NCBI GenBank assembly: GCA_001898625.1
Contig: MKUP01000017.1
Location: forward strand, 1 to 64,000
Length of the DNA: 64,000 bases
DNA from: Burkholderiales bacterium 67-32
GTDB lineage: Bacteria > Pseudomonadota > Gammaproteobacteria > Burkholderiales > Burkholderiaceae_B
Direction of reading: 5' to 3'
The position numbers and the translations under genes are program-made. Below, piece after piece: positions 27,272-36,760 of the stretch. Each line of letters opens with the position of its first letter. Within the stretch, counting starts at the first letter, position 1. The notes beneath the pieces are model-generated. The model worked only from the letters and a program-made list of their open reading frames with translations. It did not search any database and was not told the origin of the DNA.

Positions 27272-28705
27272 TCAAGGAACGATGAAACTCGACGTCTCGC
27301 GCAGCCCGCCCGCGTCGAATTCGTCGCGCACGACGAACTCGATCCGGTGCGTGCCCGATCGCGCCTCGTCCACCGGCAGCGACACCCGCACCGGCCACAG
27401 GCGGTTAGAGGCGGGCGCCAGTTCGATGTCCGTGCCGCCGTCGGCCCCCTGCACCCGCAGTTGCGGCAGGCCCTGCACGTCCAGCCGCACGTGCATGGCG
27501 CGCTCGGTCGCGTTCATGAGCTGCAACTGGTAGACGTTCTCGATCATGCCGCCCTCGACCTCGCGCGCCAGTACCGAGCGGTCGCGTATCACGTCCACCC
27601 GCAGCGGCTGGCGCGCCGCCAGGAGGCCGACGAACACCGACGCCAGCGCCAGCCAGATCGCGCCGTACACCAGCACGCGCGGACGCAGCAGGCGCCGCCG
27701 CGCCTGTTTCGCGTCCAGCCTCAGCTCGATGGCGCGTTCGGAGGCGTAGCGGATCAGGCCGAGCGGATACTGCATCTTGTCCATGACCTGGTCGCAGGCG
27801 TCGATGCAGGCGCCGCAGCCTATGCACTCGTATTGCAGGCCGTCGCGGATGTCGATACCGGTGGGGCACACCTGCACGCAGATACTGCAATTGACGCAAT
27901 CGCCCAGGCCCGCCTCGCGCGGGTTGATCTTGCGCGACCGGCTGCCCCGAGGGTCGCCCCGCACCGAGTCGTAGGTGACGACGTAGGTATCGGGGTCCAC
28001 CATCACGCTCTGGAAACGCGCGTAGGGGCACATGTACTTGCAGACCTGTTCGCGCATGAAACCCGCGTTGCCCCAGGTGGCGAAGCTGTAGAAGACCAGC
28101 CAGAACCATTGCCAGGGGCCGAGCGCGCCCTGCCACGCCTGGCCCGCCAGTTCGCGGATGGGGCTGAAGTAGCCGATGAAGGTAAATCCGGTCCAGGTCG
28201 CCACCACCAGCCACATCGCGTGCTTGGCGCCCTTGCGCCCGAGCTTGCGCCAGGACCAGGGCGCGGCGTCGAGCCGGATGCGCGCGAACCGGTCGCCTTC
28301 GGTCAGGCGCTCGATCCACATGAAGATCTCGGTGTAGACCGTCTGCGGGCACGCATAGCCGCAGAACAGCCGGCCCGCCACCGCGGTGAACAGGAACAGC
28401 GCCAGCGCGCTCAGGATCAGCAGCAGCGTCAGGTAGATGATGTCCTGCGGCCACAGCACCATCCCGAACAGGTAGAACTTGCGCGCGCCCAGGTCGAACA
28501 GCACGGCTTGCCTGCCGTTCCAGCTCAGCCACGGCAGGCCGTAGAACACGGCCTGCGTCAGGAACACCAGCGCCACGCGCCAGTGCGCGAACAGGCCGCT
28601 GACCGAGCGTGGATAGATCTTGCGCCGGACCTCGTACAGCGCCTGCTCCGAGCCTTCCTCGTCGCCACCGGCGGCCGCGCAGGCGCGCTCGCCCGGGGAA
28701 CTCAT
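27272..28705 (-). CDS. ccoG: Cytochrome c oxidase accessory protein CcoG (FixG/RdxA)
   Basis: 477 residues. Five membrane segments flank two ferredoxin-type iron-sulfur sites: CVNCSICVQVCPTGIDIRDG and ECIGCGACIDACDQVM in the middle of the protein. An additional Cys motif FCGYACPQTVYTEIFMW lies earlier, and a C-terminal IG-like domain ends the protein. CcoG is a copper reductase that prepares Cu(I) for cbb3 oxidase. It overlaps ccoP by four bases. Confidence 0.95.
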   Translation of the reverse strand: MSSPGERACAAAGGDEEGSEQALYEVRRKIYPRSVSGLFAHWRVALVFLTQAVFYGLPWLSWNGRQAVLFDLGARKFYLFGMVLWPQDIIYLTLLLILSALALFLFTAVAGRLFCGYACPQTVYTEIFMWIERLTEGDRFARIRLDAAPWSWRKLGRKGAKHAMWLVVATWTGFTFIGYFSPIRELAGQAWQGALGPWQWFWLVFYSFATWGNAGFMREQVCKYMCPYARFQSVMVDPDTYVVTYDSVRGDPRGSRSRKINPREAGLGDCVNCSICVQVCPTGIDIRDGLQYECIGCGACIDACDQVMDKMQYPLGLIRYASERAIELRLDAKQARRRLLRPRVLVYGAIWLALASVFVGLLAARQPLRVDVIRDRSVLAREVEGGMIENVYQLQLMNATERAMHVRLDVQGLPQLRVQGADGGTDIELAPASNRLWPVRVSLPVDEARSGTHRIEFVVRDEFDAGGLRETSSFIVP

Positions 28706-29631
28706 TTCGCCTCTTCGGCGGGCCGGGTCAGGCCCCAGACATAGGCGGTCAGCAACCGTATCTGCTGCGGCGTGAACACGTCCTCGTGCGCCGGCATCTG
28801 GTTGTTGCGGCCCTTGGTGATGGTCTCGGCGATAACGGCGGCCGAACTGCCGTACAGCCAGACCTTGTCGGTCAGGTTGGGCGCGCCCAGCAGCGGATTG
28901 CCCTTGCCCTCGACGCCATGGCAGGCCGCGCAGTTCGCGCGGAAGTCAGCCCGGCCGCGAGCGGCCTTGATGGGATCGGCGGCAAGACCGGACAACGAAC
29001 GCACGTACTGGGTCACGTCGCCCACCGCGCGCGAGTCCAGCTGTTCACCGAATGGCGGCATGATGCCGTGCCGGCCCTTGGCGATGGATTCGCGGATGAT
29101 GTCCGGCGCGGAGCCGTACAGCCAATCGCCGTCGGCCAGGTTGGGGAAACCCTTGCTGCCGCGCGCGTCCGACCCATGGCACTGGGCGCAGTTGTTCAGG
29201 AACAGCCGCTGGCCGATCTCCCGCCCCTGCGCGTCGTCGGCGATGGCCGGGATCTCCATGGCCTCGAAGCGCGCGTACAGCGGCTGGACCTGTTCGCGCA
29301 ACCGGTCCTGCTGCGCGGCCAGCGCGCCGGTGCTGGACCAGCCCAGCCAGCCCTGGACCTTGCCCAGGCCGGGGTACAGGACCAGGTAGCCCAGCGCGAA
29401 GACACAGGACAACAGGTACATCCACATCCACCAGCGCGGCAGCGGATTGTTCAGCTCGCGCAGGTCCTCGTCCCAGACGTGGCCGGTGTCGTCCACCGTG
29501 CCGCCGGTGGCGGCCGTGGAGGATTTCAGGAAGGCCCGCTGCGAGAACAGCAGCCAGACGCACCAGACGATGCCGACCAGCGCGATCGCGCCGATGTAAT
29601 AGCCCCAGAAATCGGTAGTGAAATCGCTCAT
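28702..29631 (-). CDS. ccoP: cbb3-type cytochrome c oxidase subunit III (CcoP)
   Basis: 309 residues. One or two N-terminal membrane segments (YIGAIALVGIVWCVWLLFSQ and WMYLLSCVFALGYLVLYPGL) anchor two cytochrome c domains with CAQCHGSDARG and CAACHGVEGKG haem sites, each followed by a Met ligand region (MPPFGEQ and MPAHEDV). It relays electrons to the catalytic subunit. NNPLPRWWMWMY is the characteristic CcoP block. It overlaps ccoQ and ccoG by four bases on either side. Confidence 0.96.
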   Translation of the reverse strand: MSDFTTDFWGYYIGAIALVGIVWCVWLLFSQRAFLKSSTAATGGTVDDTGHVWDEDLRELNNPLPRWWMWMYLLSCVFALGYLVLYPGLGKVQGWLGWSSTGALAAQQDRLREQVQPLYARFEAMEIPAIADDAQGREIGQRLFLNNCAQCHGSDARGSKGFPNLADGDWLYGSAPDIIRESIAKGRHGIMPPFGEQLDSRAVGDVTQYVRSLSGLAADPIKAARGRADFRANCAACHGVEGKGNPLLGAPNLTDKVWLYGSSAAVIAETITKGRNNQMPAHEDVFTPQQIRLLTAYVWGLTRPAEEAK

Positions 29632-29810
29632 TGCCCGGCATCCTTGCCTTGCGCCGCGACGGCGCTTTCATCGGGGAGCGCGAACGGCAGCATGGCCGAC
29701 TCGCGGTTGGCCTCGACGCGGGCGCGCGACCACGCCCACGCCACGATGGCCAGGAAGGTCGACAGCGCCAGCGCCGTCGCGATCGATGTCACCCAAGCAA
29801 GCATGTCCAT
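29628..29810 (-). CDS. ccoQ: cbb3 oxidase small subunit CcoQ
   Basis: 60 residues: one N-terminal membrane helix (WVTSIATALALSTFLAIVAW) followed by a polar tail. Position between ccoO and ccoP and size identify it as CcoQ, which stabilises the complex. Its ATG at 29810 shares bases with the ccoO stop (TGATG); a GTG one codon upstream is possible. In the genus the tail ends in small polar residues as here. Confidence 0.85.
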   Translation of the reverse strand: MDMLAWVTSIATALALSTFLAIVAWAWSRARVEANRESAMLPFALPDESAVAAQGKDAGQ

Positions 29811-30445
29811 CACCGCCCCTGCTTCTTCATCGCCAGGCCCAAACCCTGGAGGTAGGCCACCAGGGCGTCCTCCTCGGTCTTGCCGGCCAGTTCGGCGGCC
29901 GCACCCGCGATCTGTTCATCGGTATAGGGCACGCCCAGCGTGCGCAGCGCGCGCATGCCCGCCTCGACCTGGTCGCTCGCGACGGGCGTCTGGCTCAGCC
30001 ACGGATAGGCCGGCATATTGGACTCGGGCACGACGTCGCGCGGATTGTTCAGGTGGACGCGGTGCCAGTCGTCGCTGTAGCGGCCGCCCACCCGCGCCAG
30101 GTCGGGCCCGGTGCGCTTGGAGCCCCACAGGAAGGGCCTGTCGTACACGCCCTCGCCTGCCTCGGAGTAGTGGCCGTAGCGCTGCACCTCGGCCGCCAGC
30201 GTGCGCACCTGCTGCGAATGGCAACCCACGCAGCCTTCGCGGATGTAGACGTCCCGCCCGGCCAGGCGCAGGGCGGTATAGGGCTCCACGCCCTGGACGG
30301 GGGTAGTGGTGGAGTGCTGGAAGAACAGGGGCACGATCTGTACCAGTCCGGCGATGCTGACCACCGCGATGGTGGCCAGGATCAGCCAGCCCACGTTCTT
30401 TTCCAGCGTCTCGTGGCTGAAGAAGGAAGCGCGCTTCGATTTCAT
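29810..30445 (-). CDS. ccoO: cbb3-type cytochrome c oxidase subunit II (CcoO)
   Basis: 211 residues: an N-terminal membrane helix ([20 protein letters not shown]) and a periplasmic monohaem cytochrome c domain with [34 protein letters not shown] and the distal Met region [10 protein letters not shown]. These are diagnostic of CcoO/FixO. It starts 14 bases after ccoN. Confidence 0.96.
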   Translation of the reverse strand: MKSKRASFFSHETLEKNVGWLILATIAVVSIAGLVQIVPLFFQHSTTTPVQGVEPYTALRLAGRDVYIREGCVGCHSQQVRTLAAEVQRYGHYSEAGEGVYDRPFLWGSKRTGPDLARVGGRYSDDWHRVHLNNPRDVVPESNMPAYPWLSQTPVASDQVEAGMRALRTLGVPYTDEQIAGAAAELAGKTEEDALVAYLQGLGLAMKKQGR

Positions 30446-30458
30446 GGCGGTACGCTCC

Positions 30459-31928
30459 TCAGGCCAGTTGCGGCCGGGCCGCCACGGATACCGGGACCGG
30501 CGCCGGCACCGGCGCGTCGAACGGCTGCCGGCCGCGCGCGGTCATGACGAAGTTCCACGCCATCAGCAGCATGCCGCCCAGGAAGCACACTCCTCCCAGC
30601 AGACGCACGACGTAGAACGGATACGTGGCCTTGACCGATTCGACGAAGGTGTAGGTCAGGGTGCCGTCGGGCTCCACGGCGCGCCACATCAGGCCCTGCA
30701 TGACGCCGGCGATCCACATCGCGGCGATATAGAGCACCACGCCCAGCGTGGCGATCCAGAAATGGAGTTCTATCATCTTGGTGCTGTGCATCTGCTTCTG
30801 CCCGAACAGACGCGGGAACAGGTAATAGAGCGAGCCGATCGTGATCATCGCGACCCAGCCCAGCGCGCCGGAATGCACGTGGCCGATGGTCCAGTCCGTG
30901 TAGTGCGACAGCGAGTTGACGGTCTTGATCGACATCATCGAGCCCTCGAACGTGGACATGCCATAGAAGGACAGCGCCACCACGAGGAACTTCAGGATGG
31001 GATCGGTGCGAAGCTTGTGCCAGGCGCCCGACAGGGTCATGATGCCGTTCAGCATGCCGCCCCACGACGGCGCCAGCAGGATCAGCGAGAACACCATGCC
31101 CAGCGACTGCGCCCAGTCCGGCAGCGCCGTGTATTGCAGGTGGTGCGGGCCGGCCCACATGTAGGTGAAGCTCAGCGCCCAGAAGTGGACGATGGACAGC
31201 CGGTACGAATAGATGGGGCGCTCGGCCTGCTTGGGCACGAAGTAATACATCATGCCCAGGAAGCTGGTGGTCAGGAAAAAGCCCACGGCATTGTGGCCGT
31301 ACCACCACTGCACCATCGCGTCCTGCACGCCGGCGTAGGCCGAGTACGACTTCCACATCGTGGCCGGCCATTCCAGGTTGTTGACGATATGCAGCAGCGC
31401 GATCGTCAGGATGTAGGCGCCGAAGAACCAGTTCGCCACGTAGATGTGGCGGGTCCTGCGTTTGGCGATGGTGCCGAAGAACACCACGGCATACGCCACC
31501 CACACCAGCGTGATGAGGATGTCGATGGGCCATTCGAGTTCGGCGTATTCCTTGCTGCTGGTGTAGCCCATCGGCAGCGTGATCGCCGCCGCGACGATGA
31601 CGGCCTGCCAGCCCCAGAAGGTGAAGGCCGCCAGCGGCGCCGAGAACAGGCGCGCCTGACAGGTGCGCTGCACCACGTAATAAGAAGTGGCGAACAGCGC
31701 GCTGCCGCCGAACGCGAAGATGACCGCGTTGGTGTGCAGCGGCCGCAGCCGCCCGTAGGTCAGCCACGGCACGTCGAAGTTCAGCGCCGGCCAGATCAAT
31801 TGCGCGGCGAGCAGCACGCCCACCGCCATGCCCACGATCCCCCACACGACCGTCATGACGGCGAATTGGCGGACGATCTTGTAGTTGAATGTTTCGCCGG
31901 AAAGCGCGCCGCTTGCGCTGTCGCCCAT
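30459..31928 (-). CDS. ccoN: cbb3-type cytochrome c oxidase catalytic subunit I (CcoN)
   Basis: 489 residues with twelve membrane segments. It carries the haem and copper ligands of the C-family haem-copper oxidase: [11 protein letters not shown] (low-spin haem His), [13 protein letters not shown] (CuB region), [25 protein letters not shown] split over two motifs and [15 protein letters not shown] high-affinity terminal oxidase for low oxygen. AGGGG is seen upstream of the ATG at 31928 and an FNR box lies about 60-75 bases upstream. Confidence 0.97.
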   Translation of the reverse strand: MGDSASGALSGETFNYKIVRQFAVMTVVWGIVGMAVGVLLAAQLIWPALNFDVPWLTYGRLRPLHTNAVIFAFGGSALFATSYYVVQRTCQARLFSAPLAAFTFWGWQAVIVAAAITLPMGYTSSKEYAELEWPIDILITLVWVAYAVVFFGTIAKRRTRHIYVANWFFGAYILTIALLHIVNNLEWPATMWKSYSAYAGVQDAMVQWWYGHNAVGFFLTTSFLGMMYYFVPKQAERPIYSYRLSIVHFWALSFTYMWAGPHHLQYTALPDWAQSLGMVFSLILLAPSWGGMLNGIMTLSGAWHKLRTDPILKFLVVALSFYGMSTFEGSMMSIKTVNSLSHYTDWTIGHVHSGALGWVAMITIGSLYYLFPRLFGQKQMHSTKMIELHFWIATLGVVLYIAAMWIAGVMQGLMWRAVEPDGTLTYTFVESVKATYPFYVVRLLGGVCFLGGMLLMAWNFVMTARGRQPFDAPVPAPVPVSVAARPQLA

Positions 31929-31988
31929 GGCAGTTCCCCTGATTCTGAATTCCCGCTCCTATCATGCGCATGCGCAGGGGAACGCGCC

Positions 31989-32002
31989 TTGACGCAGATC
32001 AA
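31989..32002 (-). promoter_or_regulatory. FNR/ANR box upstream of ccoN
   Basis: TTGACGCAGATCAA matches the FNR/ANR consensus TTGAY-N4-RTCAA at every defined position. Its centre lies about 67 bases before the ccoN ATG, which leaves room for a class II (-41.5) promoter with a short leader. It overlaps the last codon of ccoS. Oxygen control of the ccoNOQP operon by FNR-type regulators is well known. Confidence 0.85.
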
Positions 32003-32193
32003 GCCTTGCGAGAGGAAGGCGGGGGCTGCGGCGTTTCGTCCACACCGGCGGGCGTGTCGTCGTCCATCAGGATGGCGTAGTCGGCGCCGTCCATGTCCTC
32101 GAACTGGCCGTCCTGCACCGCCCACCACAGCACCACGACGACGGCCAGCACCAGCATCAGGCTGAGCGGGACCAGCAGGTAGAGCGTTTCCAT
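31999..32193 (-). CDS. ccoS: cbb3 oxidase assembly protein CcoS
   Basis: 64 residues: one membrane helix (METLYLLVPLSLMLVLAVVV) followed by LWWAVQDGQFEDMDGADYAI, the conserved CcoS motif with GQFED. It is needed for cofactor insertion into the oxidase. The ATG at 32193 lies in the ATGA overlap with ccoI. A Pro/Ser-rich tail ends the protein. Confidence 0.92.
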   Translation of the reverse strand: METLYLLVPLSLMLVLAVVVVLWWAVQDGQFEDMDGADYAILMDDDTPAGVDETPQPPPSSRKA

Positions 32194-34691
32194 CAGCGGC
32201 GCAGCCTCCATGCATTGCCCACCACCAGCAACGAGGACAGCGACATGCCCAGCGCCGCCATCCACGCAGTGATCCAGCCCGATGCGGCCAGCGGGATGAA
32301 AGACAGGTTGTAGGCCAGGGCCCAACCCAGGTTCTGGCGCATCACGCGGCGCGCGCGGCGCGCGGTGTGCAAGGCATGCGCCACGCCCAGGAGGCCGTGG
32401 CCGTTCAGGATGACGTCGGCGCTGGCGCAGGCCAGCGGGGTGCCGGCCGCGACGGCCATGGACACCTGGGCCAGGCCGAGCTGCGGCGCATCGTTGATGC
32501 CGTCGCCCACCGCCAGCACCACCGCGCCGCCAGCCTGCAGGCGCGCGACGTAGTCCTTCTTGCCCTCGGGGCTGACGCCGCCCGCATGGCTGCGGATGCC
32601 GAACTCGGTGGCCCAGGCTTCGACCGTGCGCGCATCGTCCCCCGACACCAGGTGCACACGCTTGCCCATCGCTTGCAGCGCCCGCACCGTCTCGTGGCTA
32701 CCCTCGCGCGGCGCATCCCGCAGCACGAAGCGCGCGAGCAGCCCGGCATCGCCGGCCAGCCAGACCTGCGTGGCGATGGCGCCGGCCGCCTTGTCCCGGC
32801 CATCGGCCGGCGACGGCGGCTGCACCGGCTTGTGCGAACCGGCCACGAAACGTTGGCTGCCCAGGCGCATCGTGGTCCCGGCGAAGCAGGCTTGCACGCC
32901 CCGTCCCGGCAGGTGGCGGGCGTCCTGGACGTCCGGCGCGGGCAGGCCCGCCTCGCGCGCCGCCGCGATCAGCGCCAGGCCCGCCGGATGCGTGCTGCCT
33001 TCTTCCATGGCCGCGGCCAGGGCCAGGCACTGCCCGGCGCCCAGCGCGCCGAATATCTCCACGCTCGCCACCGAAAACCGGCCCTGGGTCAGTGTCCCGG
33101 TCTTGTCCAGCACCACGTCGGTGACCTGCGCCAACGTTTCCAGCGCATGCCCCTTCACCACCAGCACGCCCTTGCGGGCCAGGGCCGCCGTGGCGGCCGC
33201 CAGCGCGGCCGGCGTCGCCAGCGACAGCGCGCACGGGCAACTGACCACCAGCACCGCGATCATGACCGGCAGCGCGCGCGACGGATCGAGCCACCCCCAC
33301 ACCGCGCCGGTGGCCAGCGCCAGCGCGATCAAGGCCAGCACGAACACCATCGCGATGCGGTCAGCCAGCACCGCGATGCGCGGCTTTTCCTCCAGCGCCC
33401 GGTCCAGGACCTGGATGATCCGCGCCAGCCGGGTCTCGCCGCCGACCTGCTCGACCCGCATCCACACCGGACTGCCGCTGTTGTGGCTGCCGGCGACCAG
33501 GCCGTCGCCCGCCGCCTTGGCGATGGGCCGGCTTTCCCCGGTCAGCATGGCTTCGTCGACCTGCGTGGCGCCTTCGAGCACCCGGCCGTCGGCCGGCACG
33601 GCCTCGCCCGGACCGATGCGCAGCACGTCGCCCGGACGCACCTGTTGCAGGGCGATGATGTCGGCCTCGCGGCTGGCCGGATAGTCCCGCAGCCGCGCGC
33701 AGGTGGCGGGCAGTTGGGCCGCCAGCGCGCGGCCGCCGTCCTGCGCCTCGTGGCGCACCACCAGTTCGAGATAGCGCGCCGCCAGCAGCAGGGCCACGAA
33801 CATGGTGACCGAATCGAAATAGACCTCGCCCCGGTTGGCCACCGTGGCGGCCACGCTGGCGCCGAAGGCGGCCAGGATGCCGATCACCACCGGCAGGTCC
33901 ATGCCCGGCCGGCCATGGCGCAGCCCGCGCCAGGCGCCCCGCATCAGCGGCCACGCGCTGTACATCACCACCGGCAGGGTCAGCGCCAGGCTGGCCCAGC
34001 GCAGCAACTGCCACTGGTCGGGCGCGATCGAGGCTTCGTGGCGGTAGAGCGGCCACGCATACATCATGACCTGCATCATGCACAGCAGCGCCACCGCCAT
34101 GCGCAGCAGCAGACCGCGCTTCTCGCGGCGCAGGCCGTCGTTCGCGGTCCCAGGCTGGAAGGGCACCGCGCGATAACCGATGGCGGCGAACGCGTCCAGG
34201 ACGCGGCCCAGGCCGGTCTGCGCCGTCTTCCAGCGCACCCGCGCCCGGCCGGTGGCATGGTTGACGTGCGCCGCCACCACCCCGGGCTGACGCTCCAGGT
34301 GCTGCTCGCACAGCCAGACACAGGCGGCGCAGCGCAGGTCGCCTATCGTCAGCCAGGCCTCAGCCGTGCCGGCATCCACGGCGCGCACGTACAGCGATTC
34401 GATGTCGGCCTGCCCGAACGCCGCGCGCAGGTCCGCCTGCCCGTCGGCATCGTCCAGCGGCCGGCCCAGGCCGTTGCGGAAACGATAGAAACTCTCCAGG
34501 CCCGCGCCATGGATGGTTTGGGCGACCGCCAGGCAGCCGGCGCAGCAGAACCAGCGCTGGGCCCCGGCGACCGACGTGCGCAGGCCGCCGCCCGCGGGCT
34601 GGCCGCAGTGATAGCAGTCCGCGGCCGGTGCGCTGGCGACCGGCGCGCCCGGAGAGACGGAAGGCAGCGAAGTCGTGTTCACGGCACGCAT
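32193..34691 (-). CDS. ccoI: Copper-exporting P-type ATPase CcoI (FixI) for cbb3 assembly
   Basis: 832 residues. The N-terminus has the CcoI Cys-rich zinc-ribbon-like segment (DCYHCGQPAGGG ... FCCAGCLAVA) and a degenerate heavy-metal-associated domain with CAACVWLCE. Eight membrane segments include the copper motif SCPCALSLATP. Phosphorylation motif DKTGTLTQG, hinge GDGINDAPQL and the TGES motif (LTGESRPI) are intact. It moves copper for insertion into CcoN. No clear ribosome binding site precedes the ATG at 34691, and an FNR box lies very close upstream, so the true start could be slightly downstream (a GTG is codon 4). Confidence 0.93.
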   Translation of the reverse strand: MRAVNTTSLPSVSPGAPVASAPAADCYHCGQPAGGGLRTSVAGAQRWFCCAGCLAVAQTIHGAGLESFYRFRNGLGRPLDDADGQADLRAAFGQADIESLYVRAVDAGTAEAWLTIGDLRCAACVWLCEQHLERQPGVVAAHVNHATGRARVRWKTAQTGLGRVLDAFAAIGYRAVPFQPGTANDGLRREKRGLLLRMAVALLCMMQVMMYAWPLYRHEASIAPDQWQLLRWASLALTLPVVMYSAWPLMRGAWRGLRHGRPGMDLPVVIGILAAFGASVAATVANRGEVYFDSVTMFVALLLAARYLELVVRHEAQDGGRALAAQLPATCARLRDYPASREADIIALQQVRPGDVLRIGPGEAVPADGRVLEGATQVDEAMLTGESRPIAKAAGDGLVAGSHNSGSPVWMRVEQVGGETRLARIIQVLDRALEEKPRIAVLADRIAMVFVLALIALALATGAVWGWLDPSRALPVMIAVLVVSCPCALSLATPAALAAATAALARKGVLVVKGHALETLAQVTDVVLDKTGTLTQGRFSVASVEIFGALGAGQCLALAAAMEEGSTHPAGLALIAAAREAGLPAPDVQDARHLPGRGVQACFAGTTMRLGSQRFVAGSHKPVQPPSPADGRDKAAGAIATQVWLAGDAGLLARFVLRDAPREGSHETVRALQAMGKRVHLVSGDDARTVEAWATEFGIRSHAGGVSPEGKKDYVARLQAGGAVVLAVGDGINDAPQLGLAQVSMAVAAGTPLACASADVILNGHGLLGVAHALHTARRARRVMRQNLGWALAYNLSFIPLAASGWITAWMAALGMSLSSLLVVGNAWRLRR

Positions 34692-34717
34692 TCTGGCCGC
34701 AAGGCCGGCCGCGTGCG

Positions 34718-34731
34718 TTGATCCAGGTCAA
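34718..34731 (-). promoter_or_regulatory. FNR/ANR box upstream of ccoI
   Basis: TTGATCCAGGTCAA is a full match to TTGAY-N4-RTCAA. It lies between the YkgJ-like gene and ccoI, only about 33 bases (centre) from the ccoI ATG. A class II promoter would start transcription at or inside the annotated start codon, so the transcript may be leaderless or the start may be further in. Confidence 0.8.
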
Positions 34732-34741
34732 GCCGGACGGT

Positions 34742-34999
34742 TCAGGCGGGCCGGGTCAGGTCTTCCAGGCGGCCCAGCCAGTGCATGGCGTGCTCCCGGC
34801 CGTCCCCGCACATGTCGGGAGCGGGCATCAGCGAGGCACAGACGGCGGGGCGCTCGGGCCGGCCGAACAGCTTGCAGCGCTCGTCTTCGTCCAGCTGGAT
34901 GCACCGCGTGCCGGCCGGCTTGCCGCCGGGCATGCCCGGTATCGGCGTGGTGATGGACGGCGCCGTGCAACAGGCGCCGCAGCCGGGACGGCATTCCAT
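34742..34999 (-). CDS. YkgJ-family cysteine cluster protein
   Basis: 85 residues with the YkgJ/UPF0153-type Cys pattern: CRPGCGACC at the N-terminus, [20 protein letters not shown] in the middle and [17 protein letters not shown]. Such small proteins probably bind an Fe-S cluster or zinc; their role is unknown. It starts five bases after the stop of the lipoprotein gene and lies 51 bases upstream of ccoI on the same strand. Confidence 0.82.
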   Translation of the reverse strand: MECRPGCGACCTAPSITTPIPGMPGGKPAGTRCIQLDEDERCKLFGRPERPAVCASLMPAPDMCGDGREHAMHWLGRLEDLTRPA

Positions 35000-35003
35000 G
35001 CCG

Positions 35004-35555
35004 TCAATCCGCCCGTACCGACTGCACGAAGGTCTGGGCCGAATCGCGGTCCAGCTCGTCTTCCCGGCCCAGGGCCACGACCTCGATCAATTGGTTCCCC
35101 AGCAGGTAGACCCGGCCCAGCAGCCACGACGGCGTGTTCGCCACCATGCCGTGCACCTCCAGTTCCACCGCCCGGCCGAGCTTGCGCGTGTCGGCGGGCG
35201 CCTGCCGCAGCGTGATCTCCTTGCGGTAGGTAAGCGTGCCGCGCAGGTTGGCCAGCAGCACCCGCTCGAAGGCGTCCGCCACCTTGGCCAGTTCGGCCGG
35301 ATCGGCCAGGATGGCCTCCGGCAGCGTCACCCGGCCGACGGCGAAGATGGAGGTCTCCACCGGCGCGATGTCGAAGGCCAGCGGCAGCGTATGGCCGGCG
35401 ATGTCGACGTCGCGCTGGTCGGGCTTGGGGCGGGCGGGGAAGGTGACGCGGATCGCCCCGTCGGCCGCCGGCATCTCGCGCCAGTTGTACTTGGGCGAGC
35501 AGGCGGCCAGCATGGCCAGGAGCAGGACGAGGCAGGCGCGGACAGGTGAAGACAT
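35004..35555 (-). CDS. Putative lipoprotein of unknown function
   Basis: About 183 residues. The N-terminus [15 protein letters not shown] carries a lipobox (LAAC) for lipid attachment and cleavage. The mature part has no motif I recognise; it has a beta-rich look with [20 protein letters not shown] and ends TFVQSVRAD. The ATG at 35555 is chosen; another two codons earlier is possible. It forms a pair with the YkgJ-like gene. A long open frame extends upstream into the hydrolase gene on the other strand and is not considered real. Confidence 0.72.
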   Translation of the reverse strand: MSSPVRACLVLLLAMLAACSPKYNWREMPAADGAIRVTFPARPKPDQRDVDIAGHTLPLAFDIAPVETSIFAVGRVTLPEAILADPAELAKVADAFERVLLANLRGTLTYRKEITLRQAPADTRKLGRAVELEVHGMVANTPSWLLGRVYLLGNQLIEVVALGREDELDRDSAQTFVQSVRAD

Positions 35556-35717
35556 GGACATTCCAGCGGCAGTGTGCGGCATCGTCGCCCGCCCGTCCGC
35601 GACAAAACGGTACAAGCTGTTACACGAGCCAGCCGGCCCGCTGGAAGTGGCTGAGCGACAATCCGCCTTTGAATCCATACACGATCGATACGGGACAACG
35701 AATTGTCGCTGATTTCC

Positions 35718-36545
35718 ATGACGACCGCTCCGGACGGCACGCAGCTCGCGGCGTACCGCTGGGACGTGCCGCCCCGCCCGGAAGGCTACCGGCCCGCGTA
35801 CCTGCTGCACGGCCTGGGTGAGCACGCCGGACGCTACGAGGGGCTGGTGCGCTGGTTCGCGGCCCGCGGATGGTCGCTGGCGGCGCACGACCACCGAGGC
35901 CATGGTCGTTCCAGCGGCAAACGGGGCGCGCTGCGCGCCAGCGACGATCTGGTGGTGGATGCCGAACACCGGCTGGCCGAATACGTGCGCGAGACGGGTG
36001 CCCCGCCGCTGCTGATCGGACACAGCCTGGGCGGCCTGGTGGCCGCGCGCGTGGCGCTGCGCGGCAACGTGCCGCTGGCGGGCCTGGTGCTGTCGTCTCC
36101 CGCCTTCAGCGTGGAACTGTCCGCCCGCCAGCGCTGGCTGCTGGACATGCTGGGCGGTATCGCCCCCGATTTGCGGGTGGGCAGCGGCCTGAAGGTCTCC
36201 CGGCTGTCGCACGAGCAGGCCGTGATCGACGCCTATGCCCAGGATCCGCTGGTGCACGACCGGATCAGCGCCCGGCTGATGCGCTTCATCGCCGAGGCCG
36301 GCGCGCAGTCGATCGCCGAGGCCTCCACCCTGAAACCGCGCACGCTGCTGATGGTGGCGGGGGACGATGCCATCGTCTCGCCCTCGGGCAGCCGGCGCTT
36401 CGCCGACTCGGGCGCGCCCGGCAAGCTGGCGCTGCGCTGGTACCACCAGGCCTACCACGAGGTCCTGAACGAGTCCGCGGCGCTGGCGGCCCCGGTCTAT
36501 GCCGACATGGAGACCTGGCTGGCCACGCTGACCGCCCCGGTTTGA
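35718..36545 (+). CDS. Alpha/beta hydrolase, monoacylglycerol lipase-like
   Basis: 275 residues. The nucleophile elbow is LLIGHSLGGLVAARVAL, the oxyanion region LLHGLGEHAGRYEGLVRWFA, then AAHDHRGHGRSSGKRG, the acid in MVAGDDAIVSPSGS and the His in YHQAYHEVLNE. This order and the HGLGEHxGRY and DxRGHGxS motifs are typical of monoglyceride lipases/lysophospholipases. No signal peptide, so cytosolic. The ATG at 35718 is used; a TTG five codons earlier (35703) behind GGGACA is the alternative. Confidence 0.85.
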   Translation: MTTAPDGTQLAAYRWDVPPRPEGYRPAYLLHGLGEHAGRYEGLVRWFAARGWSLAAHDHRGHGRSSGKRGALRASDDLVVDAEHRLAEYVRETGAPPLLIGHSLGGLVAARVALRGNVPLAGLVLSSPAFSVELSARQRWLLDMLGGIAPDLRVGSGLKVSRLSHEQAVIDAYAQDPLVHDRISARLMRFIAEAGAQSIAEASTLKPRTLLMVAGDDAIVSPSGSRRFADSGAPGKLALRWYHQAYHEVLNESAALAAPVYADMETWLATLTAPV

Positions 36546-36571
36546 ACCGGTGGGCCAGAATGGGCTATCCT
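36542..36571 (+). promoter_or_regulatory. Sigma-70-type promoter for the rnk leader
   Basis: TTGAAC (36542-36547), an 18-base spacer and TATCCT (36566-36571) form a fair sigma-70 promoter. Transcription would start near 36578, the position of an ATG that opens a 43-codon frame. The -35 overlaps the stop codon of the hydrolase gene. Confidence 0.5.
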
Positions 36572-36577
36572 AGTCCC

Positions 36578-36709
36578 ATGGAACCCATACGGCGTGCCGT
36601 GCCGGCACCCGCCTCCTCGCTTCGATCCCGGTCGACGCGCATCTGCGCGCGTCGCGCCACGTCGCGCCCGTCCATTCTGTTTCCGCTCATCCCGGCCTTC
36701 CACTCCTGA
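36578..36709 (+). CDS. Possible 43-codon leader ORF upstream of rnk
   Basis: ATG at 36578 to TGA at 36709, 43 residues, rich in Arg, Ala, Pro and Ser (MEPIRRAVPAPASSLRSRST at its start) and ending ILFPLIPAFHS. There is no ribosome binding site because the ATG coincides with the predicted transcription start, so translation would be leaderless. The stop codon is directly followed by an 11-bp stem-loop in front of rnk, a layout reminiscent of attenuation. It may equally be a non-coding 5' leader. Confidence 0.3.
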   Translation: MEPIRRAVPAPASSLRSRSTRICARRATSRPSILFPLIPAFHS

Positions 36710-36760
36710 GCCCGGCGATCCCCCTCCCCTCTACTGCTTTCTCGCAATCGATCGCCGGGC
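36710..36760 (+). promoter_or_regulatory. Stem-loop in the rnk leader
   Basis: GCCCGGCGATC (36710-36720) pairs perfectly with GATCGCCGGGC (36750-36760) across a 29-base pyrimidine-rich loop. There is no U-run, so it is not a simple terminator; the rnk ribosome binding site is 50 bases further on. It could pause transcription or translation, or be a processing site. Confidence 0.5.

Noticed and set aside
26535-28744. Long plus-strand frames opposite the ccoG region
   Set aside because: Shadows; ccoG and ccoH-like motifs are clear on the minus strand.
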